A stretch of 17,435 nt of DNA from Chitinophaga pinensis (GTDB lineage Bacteria; Bacteroidota; Bacteroidia; Chitinophagales; Chitinophagaceae), in the NCBI GenBank assembly GCA_945866165.1, contig CAMBGO010000025.1, positions 1 to 17,435 of the forward strand, in the 5' to 3' direction. This document shows, one piece after another, positions 6,715 through 16,200 of the stretch. The translations under genes and the position numbers were made by a program. How positions within the stretch are numbered: the stretch's first letter is position 1; every line of letters begins with the position of its first letter. The notes under the pieces are model-generated. The model saw nothing but the letters and a program-made list of their open reading frames with translations, searched no databases and was not told the DNA's origin.

Positions 6715-8436
6715 CTATGGCTTTTTTATATTTAAAGAAAATGTTATTCGTGACATTAGAAAGCCGGCAAGACTGCCCACAATAAATGCAATTATCATTT
6801 TCCATTTCATATCTGCAAAAAAATCCAACATCCCCAACAATGGGATAATTAGTATAGTACAAACAACTATAAATAAATAATAATAAAGATGTTGGCTAAA
6901 AATTGAATTCCTAACCCGCCAATCAGAAAATGCGATGAATAACGAAATAACAAAGGTGATGGCAAAAATCGATGCAGTCAAGAATAGCAGGTCAGAATAT
7001 CTAACAAAAAAATTAGCCGCCTTAATGGGAAAGCCATTTATTGCAGCAACTGGATCAGATACCAATAAAGTATCACTAGCATATTTATCACTAATCAAGC
7101 CCCAAAATTCCTTATGTCCCTGATCATATCCAAGTGCCCACAATCCAACACCCTTTAGTTTTCTGCTAAATGCAAGATCCATTTTTTTACCAAGGGTATA
7201 ATCATCATCAAACCAACATTCTAATGATGTGCTATCAGGAAACTCAAGAAAATAATAATTTGTCATGGAGTTTATATCCAAGGAAGGCTGCAGTTTGTAT
7301 GAAGTATCTTGTTGGTTATAAAGCAACTTCATTTCCCTGTAAGTAATTTTTTTATCAAATGTTGTTTCGATGTATCCTTCTTTATTCCATTTCCCTTTCC
7401 ACTGTGATCCATATAGTGGAAGTGCAAGAATGGTCTTTGCAGTATCTATTCCTTGAAGAATATACTCATTCAGCGTTTTTTCTAGGCTTGGCCCTTTATC
7501 GGAAATCATGGGAGAAACTGCACCATTAGATTCATCCGTAATCGGGTAATCAAATCCCTTGATAACAGCTATATCTGTTTGCTTTTGAAGTTCTACAACA
7601 TCATAAAATCCATCAGAATTATCTGCAGGAAGTGTGATTGATATATAACTTCTTCTACCATTTAACTTGGAATCAAGATGAATTCTGAAATATTCAACAA
7701 ATTTTATAAATTCCATTTTCTGATCAAAAGGAACACTTTCAAAATCAAGGTCGACACCATCTGCCTTCTTTTCTTCTAGCAATACTGTAACTGAATCAAT
7801 CAGTGTGTTCCATGCAACTTCATTTTTCAAAAAGGTTTCATTTTGTTGAAAACCATGACAAGCCACTGAAAGCAATACACGGCAATCTTTTTCATGAGCG
7901 GAATCAACCATTGAAATGGTTCGCCACATATTTATTGCCTCTGGATTTTGGTATGACCCAGTTGCCGGATCAACGTTATAGGAATAAAAAGATATTGTAG
8001 TTAATAACTCATAAGGATAGGATGTCCATAAATCACCCATCCAAGTTGGATGCCATCCAAATATTTCAACGCCAGGGTGTAGCTTGGCCTTGCTTGAATC
8101 AATTACATAATAGGATTTTCTACGAGCATCCCACTTTAAATTACCTGGCACAACACCATTAGGATTCAAATTCAATGCGGTATACAGAAATTCATAATTG
8201 TTGATGATGTTTTTTTGTTTAATAGGAGCAAAGCCTTCGGCTGAATCTGTTTTGGCCTGCCCACTTTTGATGCCAGCACTTGATAGTGCAGAACTTGCTC
8301 CCTTATTCAAAAAATTTACTTCTGAACCAACTCTGCGTGTGCTACTTTTCAACTGAGAATATTCTCTTCTACATCCAGCAATTAAGAGAATGAGAAAAAT
8401 GAAACTTAGGTAACTTAAACTATTAATTCTTCTCAT
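6715..8436 (-). CDS. GH18-family glycosidase lipoprotein with three C-terminal membrane helices
   Basis: The protein is 573 residues when started at the ATG that overlaps the previous stop (ATGA). An upstream in-frame ATG at 8466 would add ten residues before the signal peptide and is less likely. MRRINSLSYLSFIFLILLIAGC is a lipoprotein signal with lipobox and lipidated Cys22. Residues about 120-455 form a GH18 TIM barrel: FGWHPTWMGD near strand 1, the intact catalytic motif DGVDLDFE (226-233, acid Glu233), LALPLYGSQW (337-346), and GVGLWALGYD at the last strand. Three hydrophobic helices follow at about 483-503, 516-536 and 545-563. Arginines after Cys22, instead of acidic export residues, suggest retention in the inner membrane with the barrel in the periplasm. 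GH18 enzymes cut chitin or peptidoglycan-type beta-1,4-GlcNAc bonds; in this place peptidoglycan is the likelier target, by inference. Confidence 0.88.
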   Translation of the reverse strand: MRRINSLSYLSFIFLILLIAGCRREYSQLKSSTRRVGSEVNFLNKGASSALSSAGIKSGQAKTDSAEGFAPIKQKNIINNYEFLYTALNLNPNGVVPGNLKWDARRKSYYVIDSSKAKLHPGVEIFGWHPTWMGDLWTSYPYELLTTISFYSYNVDPATGSYQNPEAINMWRTISMVDSAHEKDCRVLLSVACHGFQQNETFLKNEVAWNTLIDSVTVLLEEKKADGVDLDFESVPFDQKMEFIKFVEYFRIHLDSKLNGRRSYISITLPADNSDGFYDVVELQKQTDIAVIKGFDYPITDESNGAVSPMISDKGPSLEKTLNEYILQGIDTAKTILALPLYGSQWKGKWNKEGYIETTFDKKITYREMKLLYNQQDTSYKLQPSLDINSMTNYYFLEFPDSTSLECWFDDDYTLGKKMDLAFSRKLKGVGLWALGYDQGHKEFWGLISDKYASDTLLVSDPVAAINGFPIKAANFFVRYSDLLFLTASIFAITFVISLFIAFSDWRVRNSIFSQHLYYYLFIVVCTILIIPLLGMLDFFADMKWKMIIAFIVGSLAGFLMSRITFSLNIKKP

Positions 8437-9716
8437 AATACAGATAGGATTATATATTCCTGACATGTTTTTTCTGTTACTTCTTCCTCGGTCTCATATG
8501 AATTTGTATACAAGCCAACAACATTCAGTAATACATTATAATTATACAAGGTTGAATTGTTCTTAAGTTGCATCGACAATCCAAAGGGATGATTGGGATT
8601 ATTGATTTTATATGCCGCATAGTTATTCCTTGAATTAAAGGATGGAGTGGTAAGTTCATCTCCTTTATAAATACCTTGAAAGGTTCTTAAGGTATTTAGT
8701 ATGCTGTCTTCTATAGAAAATTTTATATCTGGATGCTTTTCTTCAGGCAACGGCACAAATCCATTTCTTGAAAGTTCTTGCATGAGGTATGTCGCAAGTG
8801 GATCTTTTGTTGCATTTAATGCAACTTGCTTATCCCATTCTTGTCTAACTGAAGTGTTAGTCCCAATCCAATATGCCCATGCAAAATAATTTTTATCAGC
8901 TCCGAAATTTATTTGAACCTTCAACTTATTATTCTTTGTGATGTCGGCAGATGAAGGAATTGAAAAGGATTGATTGTAAAGCGCTTCAACAAGGGTATCG
9001 TGTAAAATATGTTTCACTTTTACCTGATTGAATATGGTATCACATTGGTACTTGAAAGCAATTTTTTTCTGAGCAGCCTTCTTTGTTATAAGTAGCTTAC
9101 CCTTTGACCGCAATACACCCCTGTTCGTAAGATTTATTGCTATGGCCCCATCCATTGCTGCAATCAAGGTTGATCTTATTTCCTTATTTTTCTTATTTCG
9201 ATTCAAATTTAATCGCACCTCTTTCCCTTCAATGATCTCAATTTCATCGAAACCTGCTCCACTGCTGATACGATAAACAATGGTTAGTGTATCCCCTTTT
9301 TTGACTTCATAATTCAGACTTTTTACCCCCCCAAGTCTATTTATTGTAAAAACCAAGTTTGCTAAAACTATATCTTCATTAGCATAAATATTAAAATATG
9401 GGAGCATATTGACCTCAGATTCATTGAGGGTAATCATGCCTTTTTCTAGTAGCTGATTTCTTAAGGTATCAGCTTTGATTTTCAAACTATCCAACGCATC
9501 ATCACCTATTTCTTCCAATGAGGAAGGATACATTTGCCCAATGACTTCATGCTTGAAATGATTAAAATCAGAAATGATAAATCCTTTACCTGAGTCAAGG
9601 GGACTTAATTTGTCGCCAAGAAAAGATGCCCATTTTTGAGCATTCAAGCTGATGCTGCAAATAAAAATGCAACCAAACAAAAACAATGATTTTTTATAAA
9701 TTAATGCCAACTTCAT
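8433..9716 (-). CDS. Secreted protein of unknown function in the eCIS operon
   Basis: No family is recognised in this 427-residue protein. It begins with a clear Sec signal peptide (MKLALIYKKSLFLFGCIFICSISLNAQ, cleavage probably after Ala26) and has no further membrane segment, so it should be periplasmic, outer-membrane-attached or exported. The mature part has alternating hydrophobic residues and a polar composition suggesting beta-rich domains (for example VKSLNYEVKKGDTLTIVYRI), followed by a helical segment with LATYLMQELSRNGFVPLP. The gene lies 7 bases after the DUF4407 gene and overlaps the GH18 gene by four bases (ATGA), so it is co-translated with membrane and cell-wall genes. This context points to an envelope partner of them. 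Confidence 0.85.
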   Translation of the reverse strand: MKLALIYKKSLFLFGCIFICSISLNAQKWASFLGDKLSPLDSGKGFIISDFNHFKHEVIGQMYPSSLEEIGDDALDSLKIKADTLRNQLLEKGMITLNESEVNMLPYFNIYANEDIVLANLVFTINRLGGVKSLNYEVKKGDTLTIVYRISSGAGFDEIEIIEGKEVRLNLNRNKKNKEIRSTLIAAMDGAIAINLTNRGVLRSKGKLLITKKAAQKKIAFKYQCDTIFNQVKVKHILHDTLVEALYNQSFSIPSSADITKNNKLKVQINFGADKNYFAWAYWIGTNTSVRQEWDKQVALNATKDPLATYLMQELSRNGFVPLPEEKHPDIKFSIEDSILNTLRTFQGIYKGDELTTPSFNSRNNYAAYKINNPNHPFGLSMQLKNNSTLYNYNVLLNVVGLYTNSYETEEEVTEKTCQEYIILSVL

Positions 9717-9720
9717 TATC

Positions 9721-9732
9721 TAGTTAAGGTTT
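9721..9732 (-). repeat. Copy 2 of the 12-base repeat before a start codon
   Basis: AAACCTTAACTA spans the last two codons and stop of the DUF4407 gene plus three bases. It ends exactly four bases before the ATG of the secreted-protein gene, the same distance as copy 1 (6694-6705). Confidence 0.6.
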
Positions 9733-10812
9733 TTTAAGTTTTCGCTCCAAATCTCTTCTTAATTGTTTGTATTTTTCAGCTGCTTCCGATTGCTCAGCCT
9801 TATTTCCAAACTTTGTTTCAGTTCCTTTATTTTGATCATTTACAAAACTTGATGTATACAACTGCCTATTTTGCTTGTAAACAGAACGCATATACTCCGT
9901 TTTATACTCATATTCCCTCATAGAAATCAGGTGGTCATAGGGTCCCTCAGGAGCGAACAATTTACTCAATATTGGGGTGATTTCAATAAGAATTAATAAC
10001 AATGTAATAGAAAACGAAGCAAATCCTTCCATGTCATTCAAGGCATTGAGCCTGGCAAGGAATCCGCTGGAAAAGTTTGCATCCAATCGCTTTTTATCAG
10101 CTTCAAATTCTGCATCTTGAATATTCCGTTTCTTATTCAATTCCCCAACCAATAGATCAATTCTTGACTTTTGGTTCTTATATTCTGAAGCAGATTCTTC
10201 ATATTTCTGCTGTTTAAAATTACACTCAGACCCACGTCCTCTTTTTCCTGTTCCACAGGTGCCATCACATTCACATATGTAGTCTTGGTAATACCGCTCT
10301 TTTAATGAGAAAAACCCATTTAATTCTTTCTTCAGTTCTTTTATCTTTTGATCATTTACCTGTATCGAAGTTAGATAGTTTGCCTCCAAGGAGTTCATGC
10401 TTTTTTTTCTCGACTCAACCAAGGATTGCTTGATTTCTGATTTAAATACTTCAATTTCAAGGGGTTTTGAAATTACCAAGGCAATAACAACTGCTAGAAA
10501 AAGCCGCGGAAGGGATTGAATGAATTCTTTTAAAGGCTCCCCATTTTTTCTGAAACTAGAAACAATATATCGATCTAGGTTGAAAATAATCAGCCCCCAG
10601 AGAATTGCCATGGGTAAACTGATAAAAAAAGTCGAAAATATCATCTGGAATGCAAAGAAGGAAGATAATACTGCAATAATTGCAGTTAGTAATACAGTGG
10701 CCCCAATGCTTGTATATTTTATCCACTCAGAGCTTGGGCATTTTTCCAATACCTCCTCACTGCTTCCTGAGCAAAAAATTAACATTTTTACGATCGGGTT
10801 CTGTGAATTCAT
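9724..10812 (-). CDS. DUF4407 domain membrane protein
   Basis: This 362-residue protein fits DUF4407, a family of unknown function. It has hydrophobic helices at about 36-56, 58-77, 102-118 and 264-283, with the conserved-looking loop LIIFNLDRYIVSSFRKNG (74-91) between helices 2 and 3. A long charged, coiled-coil-rich segment (119-263) separates helices 3 and 4 and contains the cysteine cluster C180, C182, C186 and C197. With both ends cytoplasmic, this segment would be periplasmic and could form disulphides. The charged C-terminal tail (about 290-362) ends KLKKP. The gene overlaps the PLD-like gene by four bases (ATGA) and precedes the secreted-protein gene by 7 bases. It is the most plausible inner-membrane anchor of this eCIS-associated operon, by context only. 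Confidence 0.88.
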   Translation of the reverse strand: MNSQNPIVKMLIFCSGSSEEVLEKCPSSEWIKYTSIGATVLLTAIIAVLSSFFAFQMIFSTFFISLPMAILWGLIIFNLDRYIVSSFRKNGEPLKEFIQSLPRLFLAVVIALVISKPLEIEVFKSEIKQSLVESRKKSMNSLEANYLTSIQVNDQKIKELKKELNGFFSLKERYYQDYICECDGTCGTGKRGRGSECNFKQQKYEESASEYKNQKSRIDLLVGELNKKRNIQDAEFEADKKRLDANFSSGFLARLNALNDMEGFASFSITLLLILIEITPILSKLFAPEGPYDHLISMREYEYKTEYMRSVYKQNRQLYTSSFVNDQNKGTETKFGNKAEQSEAAEKYKQLRRDLERKLKKP

Positions 10813-11876
10813 TTTCTTTTAAACCATTTAAATAATTTATTTTCCGTAGAACCTTCTTTATTATTTAAAAAGGGTGAGTTTGTTTTTTTTATGGGTTCAA
10901 TTGGATTCGAATTAAGCTGGGAAGATTGATCAACCACAGCAAATAAATCAAGTTTCCGATTATATACTCCCAATGTGGTCTCTAAAGTAAATATATAGTT
11001 TTCGTTTTCAAAAATCTGAAAAACATGCTCCCCAAAGATATTAATGAAACCCAATCTTGCTTCCTTTAAAATTCCATTTGCCTTTGTTGACCATTCCACT
11101 TTAATTCGATCTCCTTTCAATACAGCATATGAGTGATGTGGTGGGTTAGCGGATTCAAGAGGCACAAAATCAGTAGAGGCGGGATCATAGACTGATATTC
11201 TCAAATCAATGAAGGCATCATCAACAATTTTGATAAAAATTGATTTTATCAATACCCCCGTTTTATTACTCGCCTTTATTCGAAATAGGGTATCTTCAAA
11301 AACAGGAATTGTAATATTTCCAGTTGTGCTAACTGCTCCAACAGCAGGATCTAACAAAATAAAATCAGCATTTTCAACTTCCCAGTACAATTCAATTAAG
11401 TCGCCAGGCTGAACTTCTGTTTTATTTACTTGAAAATTGATATTGATATTATTTACTGCATAGTCAAGCGTTTCAGATTTTGACAAAATCACCTGAAATT
11501 CCTTCACTTTATTATAAATCAATTCTCCTATATTATTTACCGAACCATAATCAACATTACTAATAAGCTGTTTTTTATCAAGTATGGCAAAACATTCAAT
11601 GAATTGATTTGATTCAGGTATTGAAACCAAGGCAATATTTGATCCTGAAATAGCCATCCGTTTCAATGTATTCATATTCCTCAATCCCCTCTCGCTTTGA
11701 GCCAAAAATACAATTAGTTCAACATGAACCCCACGATTCTGAAGTTTAAATATTTCAGCTTCCATTTTTTCTAGTTCAGCAATACCAATCGTGATTTGAA
11801 CGTGCGATTGCAACCTGATTAGTTGAGCAGCAACTTCAGATCCCCAATCAAATGGCCAGTATAAATAATTAAACAT
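10809..11876 (-). CDS. Degenerate phospholipase-D-like domain protein with Ig-like domains
   Basis: This 355-residue protein has no signal peptide or membrane helix. Residues about 10-130 follow the pattern of a PLD half-domain: VQITIGIA, a helix, NRGVHVELIVF (47-57), an isoleucine-rich strand (NIALVSIP), then QFIECFAILDKKQLISNVDYGS (91-112). The last stretch aligns by eye with the PLD HxK(x)4D segment (HNKFxIID..VxxGSxN), but the catalytic His and Lys are replaced, so nuclease or lipase activity is unlikely. Residues 146-219 (VNKTEVQPGDLIELYWEVENAD...) look like an Ig-like beta sandwich, and a second beta-rich domain follows at about 225-315. A Lys-rich tail ends the protein. It lies 51 bases after the eCIS ATPase gene and overlaps the DUF4407 gene by four bases. 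A role as a cytoplasmic adaptor between the particle and the membrane is inference. Confidence 0.82.
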   Translation of the reverse strand: MFNYLYWPFDWGSEVAAQLIRLQSHVQITIGIAELEKMEAEIFKLQNRGVHVELIVFLAQSERGLRNMNTLKRMAISGSNIALVSIPESNQFIECFAILDKKQLISNVDYGSVNNIGELIYNKVKEFQVILSKSETLDYAVNNININFQVNKTEVQPGDLIELYWEVENADFILLDPAVGAVSTTGNITIPVFEDTLFRIKASNKTGVLIKSIFIKIVDDAFIDLRISVYDPASTDFVPLESANPPHHSYAVLKGDRIKVEWSTKANGILKEARLGFINIFGEHVFQIFENENYIFTLETTLGVYNRKLDLFAVVDQSSQLNSNPIEPIKKTNSPFLNNKEGSTENKLFKWFKRK

Positions 11877-11927
11877 GATAATAGTTTATTAATGCAAATG
11901 GAATTATTTTTTCAAATGCAGTATCAG

Positions 11928-13280
11928 CTATAAACTTGACGTCTTTCCTTCTTTTCCAAGCTCCCGCATAATTCCATGGATGAGGTTTTCAGGGTGAATC
12001 GTATCTTGTCCATATCGCTTAGCATTTAGCCAAGAAAATTGAACAGCATTATTAATAGCTCCACCTGATACTTCAAATCGCTTTGCTAAATCTTGATAAT
12101 CGATTTTAGATGAAACGTTGAATGAAGCAAGGGCTTTTCTCCATAATACCTCTCGTTCTTTGGGCTTGGGTAATGTAAAATGTATGATACTTTGGAAACG
12201 CCTAATGAATGCCCTATCAATATTAGGCTTTAAGTTTGTTGCCAAAATAATCAATCCGTCAAAATCTTCAATGCGTTGCAACAAATAAGATGTTTCCTGA
12301 TTAGCAAACTTATCTTTTGAGTCAGACACATCCGTTCTTTTTGAGAACAATGATTCTGCTTCATCAAAAAAAAGTATCCAATCTTTATTTTCGGCAATAT
12401 CAAAAATACGTGAGAGATTTTTTTCGGTTTCACCAATATATTTTGAAACTATTTGGGAGAGATCAATTCTATATACATTCCGGTTATGCATACTTCCCAG
12501 TAAAGAGGCAGTCAATGTTTTCCCAGTACCAGGAGGACCATAAAAAAGTGCTCGATATCCTTTTCTAAATCTTTTTTTCAATAAGTCCATCGACTTGATT
12601 TCCTCTTGATGCACCATCCATGTCTGCATGTGATCAACTTCATCCATAATCTGTTCATTCAACACAAGGTCGGATAAAGTCAAATGAGTATATATTTTAC
12701 TTGCAGGAAAATTAGTACTGAACTCTGGATCAAAAGCCTGTCCAAGAGTAAGCAATGAAAGACATTCTTCTGAAATAGTTAATTTGCCAGACCAAAATGT
12801 TTCTGCCTGACCTGCTTGTTGCAAACTCAATACATTTTCCTTTTTAAAGAAATGATTGTCCTTAAATTTTTCAATAAGTTGAATTCGCTTGGATATGTCT
12901 TTGCCTGCAAGAACAAAACAAACTGTTTCACCCGTAGGAATGAAGCCTTTGAAATTACTAGCTTCATGACCACCAAATTCAGAGAAAGATCTTCCAATTG
13001 ACTTATTCTGAATAAAAAAACGATCGAACAATTGCGGATTAAGATGTGGAATAATAGCCATCACCAAAATGACCCTTTCCTCTATTGTCATTGAGTGCTT
13101 TTCAATAAAGTCCTGATAATAACTTCCTACTTCTCTGAATGAGGGTGGGGGTATAAAGGAAATGTCATATTCTTGGTCTGCAAAATATTGTTGCAACCTG
13201 GCATCAAGAATTTCTGAAAACCAATTTACTTCCTCCTCTATGAATGTCATGTTATGTTGTTCCATATAAATTAATTCCAT
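11928..13280 (-). CDS. AAA+ ATPase of a contractile injection system (Afp15-like)
   Basis: This 450-residue protein has one AAA+ module in its C-terminal half: Walker A GPPGTGKT (248-255), Walker B ILFFDEAE (302-309), sensor 1 ATN (347-349), arginine-finger region RRF (360-362) and a sensor-2-like SGGAINNAV (405-413). The N-terminal about 220 residues (EVNWFSEILDARLQQYF at the start) are not catalytic and match the type of N-domain carried by ATPases of eCIS loci. Such an ATPase directly follows the tape-measure gene in antifeeding-prophage-type clusters (Afp14-Afp15 order), as here. Its role in assembly or cargo loading is not settled in the literature I know. The start at 13280 overlaps the tape-measure gene by 10 bases. 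An alternative start at Met6 (13265) would leave a 5-base gap and is equally possible. Confidence 0.92.
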   Translation of the reverse strand: MELIYMEQHNMTFIEEEVNWFSEILDARLQQYFADQEYDISFIPPPSFREVGSYYQDFIEKHSMTIEERVILVMAIIPHLNPQLFDRFFIQNKSIGRSFSEFGGHEASNFKGFIPTGETVCFVLAGKDISKRIQLIEKFKDNHFFKKENVLSLQQAGQAETFWSGKLTISEECLSLLTLGQAFDPEFSTNFPASKIYTHLTLSDLVLNEQIMDEVDHMQTWMVHQEEIKSMDLLKKRFRKGYRALFYGPPGTGKTLTASLLGSMHNRNVYRIDLSQIVSKYIGETEKNLSRIFDIAENKDWILFFDEAESLFSKRTDVSDSKDKFANQETSYLLQRIEDFDGLIILATNLKPNIDRAFIRRFQSIIHFTLPKPKEREVLWRKALASFNVSSKIDYQDLAKRFEVSGGAINNAVQFSWLNAKRYGQDTIHPENLIHGIMRELGKEGKTSSL

Positions 13281-16200
13281 TCTACTACCAACCTATCGGT
13301 CATCCAATTTAGCTTAATCATTGAAATATTCCAAGGCAAAGAGCTAAGCAACACATCGAATGCTTTTTTCTCAACAATCAATTCCCATCGATTATCGCGC
13401 TTGTACAACCTTCCTTCTCTGCGTAAAAATGTTTCCTGAAATGTGTCTGGCTTGGTATTTTTCAATTTTGGCCAGTTTTGTAGTGCCCCTTTCAACATTT
13501 TTTCTGATAACCCCTCTTCTTCTAGTGTAATATCCAATGTGGGTTCAATTGGAAAATTTAAATCGGCTCCACACAAAATCTTGTTTAGGGAAAGATTCCA
13601 CTCCTCCATCTCTGTTTTGCCCGTGACAAGGTATTGGGTAAGTTGAATAGCCCTTGCCCTTTCCGCATCTCCCAAAAAATCTTTCGAATTGGCAAGTTCT
13701 AACATAGAGAAATAGCGGGCTAAAAATGGCCATAACAATACTAAACCTGCATTGTATACTGTTATCCCTTCTTCAGGATCCAACATCTCCTCCTCACGTT
13801 CTTTCTGCTCGGCTGTATCCTTTATATCGTCTGGCGACTTAAGTTTCCTTTTCTGGTCAGTAGGGATTGGCTTTAATTCAGGTATCAGTGCTGTTAAGCC
13901 TTTCCAAAAAGTCTTTTCTGAAGCAGAAAACCGCTTGGAGTCAAATTTTTGTATTTGGCGGAGCAAAGCATTATCAATATTTTTTAAAATCGACTTTAAC
14001 AAAAGTTCAATTATTTCTATTGGATCTTTTACCCTTGAATTCATACCAGACCATAATAATAATATATGATCCCATTTAGATGAATCATTGTCAATACGCA
14101 ACACTTCCCAAATATTGATATTGAAATTATTTTTCATCAATTGCTCAAACGAATTCAACTCTTTTTTTAAGTTAGGGTGAATGATAGATAGAATTTCTGA
14201 CGACATCCCTGTGCGCATCAATTGAATTATTCTCTTTCTACTCTTCTGTATACCACCTTTTATATGCAAGAGATACCTAACTGCATTGGGATTGGTTTTC
14301 ATATGAGTCAATAAGGTTGACCTTACTTCTTGTAATGAACTTACAAAAGCTCCTGGCATAATTAAACCATATTCGAGAAAATAAATAAATATTTTTTCGA
14401 TGTCTGTAACAATGCTGTCTTCCTTATCATTAGATTCCTTAATAAAATTTTTAGGAAGATTTATATTTTTAAGATCTTCATTTTTATAAATCAGAAACGT
14501 CTTTGAGATGGATTTCTCCATCTGCCTGACCTTTGATATTTCTCGCATCAAAAGACCTAGACGTGATTCAGCTGATAAGGTTCGCATCTTCCCAATATCA
14601 TTGAATTGTTTAATGATTTTTATGATGCTTTCATTATCGGCTTGTTCGAAAAAGTCGTTAAAAACATCGTTAAAAAAAGAAACAGAAGTATCATCTTTTA
14701 ACAATGATCCAATGCTACTCAAGAGATATTCTTTGGTGTCTTCTTTAGAAAAAATTATCAATAGTTGATCAATGCTCTCAGGATTGAGATCTTCATTTGA
14801 TAAAAAATTGGATATCCCTATTTCTTTAATACGAGATACAATCAACTTCTCCCTTTCAGTCATTTCTCCTTCCTGAAGAAATAAATTTCCAGATTGAATG
14901 AAAAAGTTTAGGTCTTCTTCAATTTGATCTTTAATAACTGTTTCATCCACTTCCTTTGTTTCGTCTGCATTTTCAAACAATCTTGGGTCAGTTAATGCAA
15001 AAACATATTGTTCAATTAAACTTTTTATGTCTTCTCCCTGACTACCTAAACCAAGGCCTTTTAATTTTGGTAAATTAACTAGTGGAATTTTTGCTTCAGT
15101 TAAAATGGTTAGAAACTTGAAAATATCTGCCCTATCCTTTTTATTGAAAATGGCCAGCGACCTGATGAAATTTGCATGAATCAAATCTTCGCTTTTATAT
15201 TTCCATAGTCCCTGCTTGAGAATTACAGAAATCAAGGCATAATAACGTTTGTTTTTATCTGCGAACAGGTGCATTTTATCTAATGGTTCCAACCATGTTT
15301 CTATGACTTTTTTCATATCAACATATCGTGTCATTAAATAAATTTCCCTTAAAAGAACTGGGAGTGCTAAAATCTTGAACAATCTCGATAACTCAGTATC
15401 TGACCATTTTTTTTCACCAATCCACTCCTGAAATAATGATGCTGCTTTTTCATCTCGGGAGTCCTCAAATAAAAGTGTATTAGTGAATTGTTCAGGTGTA
15501 AGTATTCCGCTTTTAATGGGTTTAGGCTGGATTTTATCAGATTCTGGTAAGTTTTCCTTTACAAGATTGGACAAGGCATTGGTGATAAAATTTATATCAA
15601 CGCCACTAGTGTTTGTTGCAGCATTTAATATTGATTTTACAGTTATGCCCGAAACGACCATTGCCTTTAATAAAAGTGCAAGATTGATAGAGTCGTTTAC
15701 TTTAAGTACTTCCGATTCATTAATAAGAATTTCATGCAAATCTGCTTGGACCTTTATTTTCCAAAAAGAAAACTTGAAATAAACAGTAAAAATAAAAATG
15801 AATGCCTGCTTTTGTGTTTTATGCATCGGCGCTGAAAACATAAAACGTATCCAAGAATTTACTACTTTATATGCCTTTGGATTACCAAAATTTGGACTCG
15901 ACAAAATCTTAAAATATGAATCTATCCAAGTATTTGAATCTACAGGTATGTTTTTTAAAATAGTTTCAACCTTTAAATTATCCTCTACAATATTTAAAAC
16001 AGATTTGGGATCGTAAATAATTTCCAACAAATCCCAAGGGGAAATAATTTTTTCTTCTAATAAAACACTGATACTGTTTTTATGAAGATCTTTAATTGTC
16101 TTCTTTGTAAAAGTTGACTTCCTTAATAAAATTTTTAAAAATTCTTTTTCATCAAAACCTGATTTCAGCATTCCTTTTTTTATCCAGAAGTTGATGATTT

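Noticed and set aside
8437..8466. Upstream ATG giving a GH18 protein ten residues longer
   Set aside because: It would put ten extra residues before the lipoprotein signal and overlap the previous gene by 34 bases. The downstream ATG gives an ATGA overlap and a standard signal peptide.
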